Shown piece by piece: positions 59,290 to 64,000 of a stretch of 64,000 nucleotides of DNA. The notes under the pieces were generated by a model, which worked only from the letters and a program-made list of their open reading frames with translations, was not told the DNA's origin and did not search any database. Location of the stretch: assembly GCA_014773175.1 (NCBI GenBank), contig VXCM01002069.1, positions 1 through 64,000 on the forward strand, in the 5' to 3' direction. Position 1 is the stretch's first letter, and every line of letters begins with the position of its first letter. The translations under genes and the position numbers were made by a program. The DNA comes from Lucifuga dentata. Its lineage: Eukaryota; Chordata; Actinopteri; Ophidiiformes; Bythitidae.

Positions 59290-60795
59290 ACGTTACTACG
59301 GCAACTGAGCCAGCTGAAACCGGTCACCGCCTCCATCTAGCAGACGGTGTGAACCGGTTTAGGCTTGTCACCAAATCCACATGGTGGTAAAGGTGCTCAC
59401 TAGTGAACTGCTGCAGCAGTTTGTGAAGTTATTTAGTCATTAAAAAAAAAAAACATATTAGATTTTTGCATAAAGACTAATGCTACAAATTATAGATGGA
59501 TTGTGTAACAACTTCTCTTCACCTTGGGAAAACTTGTGGAATTGTGTCTCAGGGGAAACAGCAGTGGAAATGTGTCCTGTGTTGAGGAAGAGGGGGGCTT
59601 CTTCCTCAACTATGCGTTATTTACATGCTGAAAATAACGGTGCATGCAATTTTCCAGAGGGCAATTATGTTATGCTCCACAGTCCAGTCATTCTAGATTG
59701 TTAGTACTCAGATTCCGAACATGCAGTGAACGCATCTTGAGGTACACTGTGCAGCAGGCAGCATCAAAGCCAGAAGGTGTGATGCAGGGTTTTAGAGAAG
59801 CATCTTCTTCTAGCAGACAAACTAAAGGGAATTTTGCTTTTGGAATTTTGGACTTGCTGAAAATTCCTCAAAAATAACTCTGATAGGTATAATCCTTAGC
59901 ATGTTCAAGGGCCCAGTCCAGCTGAATCATTAAGGTTTCCACACACTAATGGCTCCACTGTATTAAATAGAATCTCTAAAAATCCCAAAATTGTCACAAA
60001 TTGTCTAATGTCTAAATATCTACTGTAAATTCAAGGCCTTAAATGATGTAGAATAAAAATTCTAGAATTAACTCGAGTGTTTTAGCCCACATTTTAAATC
60101 CAATTTTAGCATAGAACAGTTGAGGTTTCTTGGTGTTGTCAGTAGAACTGAAACTATAATCAGTGGATCAATAAATTGATCTTCAGAAAATAAATCAGTT
60201 TCTTCAACCTGTTTCATAACACTAAATTAACAGTTGGTCTGACAGAATAATACTAAATTTGTATGTCACCTTGGGTTCTGTGACTTTGTGATGGGCAGTC
60301 ATCTTTTTTTTTTGTTTGTTTGTTTTTTACATTTTATAGACTAAACATATAATTGATCATAAAAATTACCAGCAGATTGATTACTAAAGAAAATTAGTAG
60401 TTTTGGCCATAGTTGGTAATTTTACTGGTGTTTTAATATGTTTGGAGGATTGTATTACATCTCAAACAATTGGCATTAAGTCTTAAATGTAAGTTGATGA
60501 AACGTACCTGTTGTTCAGATTAACATTACATTCTTATCTTCTGCCTTCATCAACCATCAGACATACTGACTCATCCAGCTCAGTCTGACTCCCCCAACAC
60601 TGTAGCACTAATTTTCTGATGACTCATAACTCACACATTTCATTGTTGAGTCTCCGTCTTTGTAGGCAGGCTGTATCCCGCCACCTGTTTATGAAAACAC
60701 TAACTGCCGCTTTTCTAAAGTCAAACATCAGAGACTACATTGCTGCTGCAGGATCAGTCTATGCTTATGAGGGAACCTTACTGCACAGCCGATTG
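59290..60795. other. intergenic region upstream of odc1
   Basis: AT-rich sequence. I see no exon, RNA gene or recognisable element apart from short homopolymer runs. Confidence 0.4.
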
Positions 60796-61238
60796 GACAA
60801 ATATCAAACCACTGAATCGACGTTATCAGCGCAAAACAGGCCCATACGAATGGGCTAGTAGAGGCCTACTACACCTACTAGTAGGTTCAGCAGGCCGTTA
60901 TTAGCGATTCCTATCACTGATCGTATGACTGATCCAAGATGGCGCACAGTCAGAGCCTCAGGAGTAACCCTAACCCTAACCCTAAGCTTAACCCTAACTG
61001 TACAGATGCATAGTAATAAAGAAGAAGCCAAACGAATTTACCAACTTCCTTCCAGGCGCAGATGTCTTCCAAACCGAACTGCGCGTGCTCCTGAGGCTCT
61101 GAGTGTGTACCAAGTTGGATGAGTCATAGGAATTGCTAATAACAGCCTTCTGAACCTACTAGTAGGTGTAGTAGGCCCCTACTAGCCCATTCGTATGGGC
61201 CTGTTTTGCACTGATAACGTCGATTCAGTGGTTTGATC
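60796..61238. mobile_element. palindromic element with CCCTAA core
   Basis: The left arm (ATCAAACCACTGAATCGACG... TATTAGCGATTCCTA) is the inverted repeat of the right arm (TAGGAATTGCTAATAACAG... GATTCAGTGGTTTGAT) over about 125 bp. Between the arms is ACCCTAACCCTAACCCTAAG. The final 68 bp are repeated after the N at 61239. It has no coding capacity; target duplication unclear. Confidence 0.7.
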
Positions 61239-61584
61239 NTAGGCCCCTACTAGCCCATTCGTATGGGCCTGTTTTGCACTGATAACGTCGATTCAGTGGT
61301 TTGATCTTTGTCTGACCGGGTGTACTGCACTTGTGTCAATCCCAGAAATGCTCACTCATGCAGGCAGAATGTGGCTCAGACTGACAGCATGTTCTGTGAA
61401 TTGATTCCTGATGGCTTGAGGTCAGTCCACTCCGTCTCACCCACAGTTCTTTACCTGTGTGACGAGATTAACACTGATCAAAGATGAGTCACAAAGCTGG
61501 CAACAACTCAACGTGAGTCCATGCTTAGCCAAAAGAGTTCTACAACCAAAGTCAAATCAATTCTGTCACCAGATGTAGTGACAG

Positions 61585-61587
<3 letters not shown>

Positions 61588-61622
<35 letters not shown>
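61588..61622. repeat. (CA)n microsatellite
   Basis: About seventeen CA units, just before MITE copy 17. Confidence 0.95.
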
Positions 61623-61624
<2 letters not shown>

Positions 61625-61634
61625 GATATCAGTT

Positions 61635-62218
61635 AAAGGACCACAATGGCAAGTTTGCATGTTTAAGCCCAATATATACTGTACAACCTGCAATACATGT
61701 TATGTTATTGACAGCCAATTCCCAAAATATAAAACCATATTTTAATTTTTCTGTTATTTTTTTTTCAAATCCACTAATCTTTCTAAATCAAATGTTCAGG
61801 TGATACACCCACCTTAAAATTCAATGTTTTGCCTTCTAACAGTTATGCAAGATTGTAGAAAGCACGGTTGTTTTTAATTTCTCGCTAAAAGCCTTCTTCT
61901 CCCAGGACTGTATTTCCTGGTGGAGACATACATTGTCTTCCATGCAGCTCTGTGTTGGACTGGATAAATAAAGTGACTTCAACATAAAAGTTAATAGACC
62001 TCTTGTTTGCTGTGATGGATTATGTATCTCAAACGTATTTCAAATTTCTGCAAGTTGATTTTTATAGCGTACTAGAATGTACTGAAACCAATGGCAGTCT
62101 GGAAGGTAGGAGAACAAAAATCAAAAATTTACAGCTAAAGTAGAATATTTTTGAAATGGTTGTCAGTAAGGTAACGTAAGTGGGTTGTGGGCTCAAACAT
62201 GCATCCTTATAGTCCTTT
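61635..62218 (+). mobile_element. TTAA inverted-repeat MITE, copy 17
   Basis: Forward orientation, diverged subfamily (AAAGGACCACAATGGCAAG... CTTATAGTCCTTT), TTAA-flanked. Confidence 0.8.
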
Positions 62219-62325
62219 AAGGCATGCCCGGTTATGGAATTTTCTCGTATCTACATTTATGTGTAAAATCTGTCAGCCAAATGTTTCACACACCTCCACA
62301 AAGGCCTAAAAGTCCTCTGATTTAG

Positions 62326-62372
<47 letters not shown>
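62326..62372. repeat. (TTTC)n microsatellite
   Basis: About twelve tetramer units. Confidence 0.95.
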
Positions 62373-63360
62373 TTTTGCCAAAATAAATCCAGACTTTTGC
62401 TATAATTACCTTGAAATTGAATTTATCAAGCAAATTCACAGCAGTGTTGTGGAAATCTTCTTCCTCTGGATCTATATGCATATCTAATAAAACTATGTCA
62501 AAGTGTTTTATGCTGCTGAATCAGCATTATTGGAGTTAATTGCAAGTTTCAACCCTTATTTGTTAATGCATAGACTAATTGGTCCAAAAGCTTTCACAGA
62601 CATTTGATTTGCAAGTAGACATTACCAAATGGGGAAAATGAAGAGTTTTGTTGGTATGACCTAAACGTACATGTGGAAATGTTGCACAGACGTCATTTCA
62701 GAGACACGAACAGGAAACTTTAGTGCTTCAAGAAGACCGCATATCTGTGGGATTTACTTAATATCTTTTCCAGATCTTGAGGCCACAAGTGAGTTGGCAT
62801 TCCACTCAACCGGGTTTCCATTCAAATGTTCTGCAGAATTGGTACATGAAGTCTTTTTTTTTTTTCAACAGTCGTTTGCAAAAAAGCAAGAGCCATGGCA
62901 TTTTCTGAATTGAAAATTGAAAATAGGGTGAAAGGTCAGGCTGACGCAACAACAGCATACTCACATTTTCTCCATATCAGCGTGTCTCCCTATCATGTCC
63001 TTGAATCGGCTCTCGCTCAAACAGACGGCTCTAACATCCTCCACCCAGGCAGGATGTGGACCCACATTGAAGTGATTCATTTCACAGATGTTGATCTGCT
63101 TGTACAAAATCACAGTCGCAGCATCATCAGGCATCAGACTTAAAGGCTTCTCTTGGCTTCTCTGGCTTCTCTTGGCAGATTTGCTGCAAGATCTTAATGC
63201 ATCATCATCAAAATCATAATGGGAATGTGAGGGTTTTTACCATGTTGTTTTAATGTTGCTACCACTGTTATGGTCTGATTTGGGGAAATAATTTCTAATA
63301 AAAATGTTAATGTCAACACTTCTTAATTTATATGGTATAAGAAATCTTTGTACTATGATC
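62373..63360. other. intergenic, no gene recognised
   Basis: Short open frames exist (for example 62671-62913) but show no recognisable domain, splice pattern or codon bias. Confidence 0.4.
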
Positions 63361-63364
63361 ATTT

Positions 63365-63515
63365 TATTCTATGTTTTATGTTATTTCTATGTAACTTTAT
63401 GTCATTGCTGCATATTTTGGCCAGGACACTCTTGAAAAAGAGATTTTTAATCTCAGTGAGGTTCTCTGGTTTAAATAAAGGTTAAATAAAAACTAAAAAA
63501 AAAAAAAAAAATTTT
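63365..63515 (+). mobile_element. LINE 3' end
   Basis: GGCCAGGACACTCTTGAAAA, then AGAGATTTTTAATCTCAGTG and TTTAAATAAAGGTTAAATAA, then poly(A). This is the standard 3' terminus of a common fish non-LTR element. Confidence 0.65.
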
Positions 63516-63547
63516 TTTTAAATTATGGTAACAGTGGCCAAAATCTT

Positions 63548-64000
63548 AAAGGACTATACCATCCATTTTGCAAGTTTGAGCCTAATATATTCAATTTTCT
63601 TACATGTAAGATAACTGATAATCATTTCCCAAAGGTAAAACTGTATTTCAGCTTTCCTGATATTTTGCAAAATCTCTTAATCTTTCAAAATCAAATATTC
63701 AAGTGATACACCCACCTTAAAAATCAATGTTTTGTCTGCTAATAGCTGCAAAATTATGAAGTCATGGTCATTAAAATTTTTTGATAAACACAGGTCTTCT
63801 TTTGGGACTATATTCCTTGGTGGAGACATACATTTAGTCCACATTTTTTATTGTGCTTAAATGCTAAAATTACAAAACTTTGAAAAAGAAACCCTGAATA
63901 CACATTTTGTTGGCGATGATGGATTACCTATCCCAAGAACATTCCAAGTATTAATAAGTTGATTTTAATAGCATGCCAGAATGAACTGAAACCAATGGAG
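63548..64000 (+). mobile_element. TTAA inverted-repeat MITE, copy 18 (cut by window end)
   Basis: Forward orientation. The left tip and TTAA are present; the right end lies beyond the window. Confidence 0.8.

Noticed and set aside
60960..60985. CCCTAA repeats taken as a chromosome end or telomere
   Set aside because: Only about three perfect units occur, enclosed by inverted arms and ordinary sequence on both sides, so this is interstitial.

Overview
The window is nuclear DNA from a ray-finned (teleost) fish. Genes are split into small exons by introns full of repeats. The interspersed elements are types known from fish, and the protein-coding content matches vertebrate chromosome 2p-type synteny (WDR35 next to MATN3). 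All four gene models below were assembled by hand from splice sites. Each one closes to an open frame of the length expected for its family or, for matrilin-3, a clearly explained longer one.

Layout: (1) 1400-23200, minus strand: wdr35 (IFT121), 28 coding exons, 1184 codons, complete. (2) 26473-44360, minus strand: a matrilin-3 gene, 19 coding exons, 999 codons. It has a signal peptide, a basic/Gln-rich linker, one vWA domain, an array of 14 one-exon EGF domains (human MATN3 has 4), and a C-terminal coiled coil interrupted by a minor-spliceosome AT-AC intron. (3) 47033-50221, plus strand: a six-exon class C GPCR of 844 codons, closest by memory comparison to GPRC6A. (4) 55258 to about 59250, minus strand: odc1 (ornithine decarboxylase), nine coding exons plus two 5' untranslated exons, 460 codons, with a TATA promoter. 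wdr35 and matn3 lie head-to-tail as in human. matn3 and the receptor gene are divergent across 2.7 kb. The receptor gene and odc1 are convergent.

The rest is dominated by repeats. One roughly 0.6 kb element with about 85-90 bp terminal inverted repeats, usually flanked by TTAA, occurs at least 18 times in both orientations. It sits in introns, in intergenic DNA, and within 35 bp of the stop codons of two genes. Other elements are Tc1/mariner MITEs and a decayed Tc1 copy, an hAT-type MITE with 8-bp target duplication, 3' tails of non-LTR retrotransposons, a palindromic element with a CCCTAA core, and many microsatellites. Eighteen single N characters mark assembly gaps. Eight of them are flanked by near-exact direct duplications that look like assembly artefacts.

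The genes do not form a pathway. WDR35 works in ciliary retrograde transport, matrilin-3 in cartilage matrix, the receptor in amino-acid/cation sensing (inferred), and ODC1 in polyamine synthesis. The most interesting features are in the matrilin gene: the expanded EGF-exon array, one EGF exon whose splice donor has decayed from GT to AT, another with a shifted donor, and the conserved U12-type intron. I saw no tRNA, rRNA, CRISPR or other prokaryotic feature.
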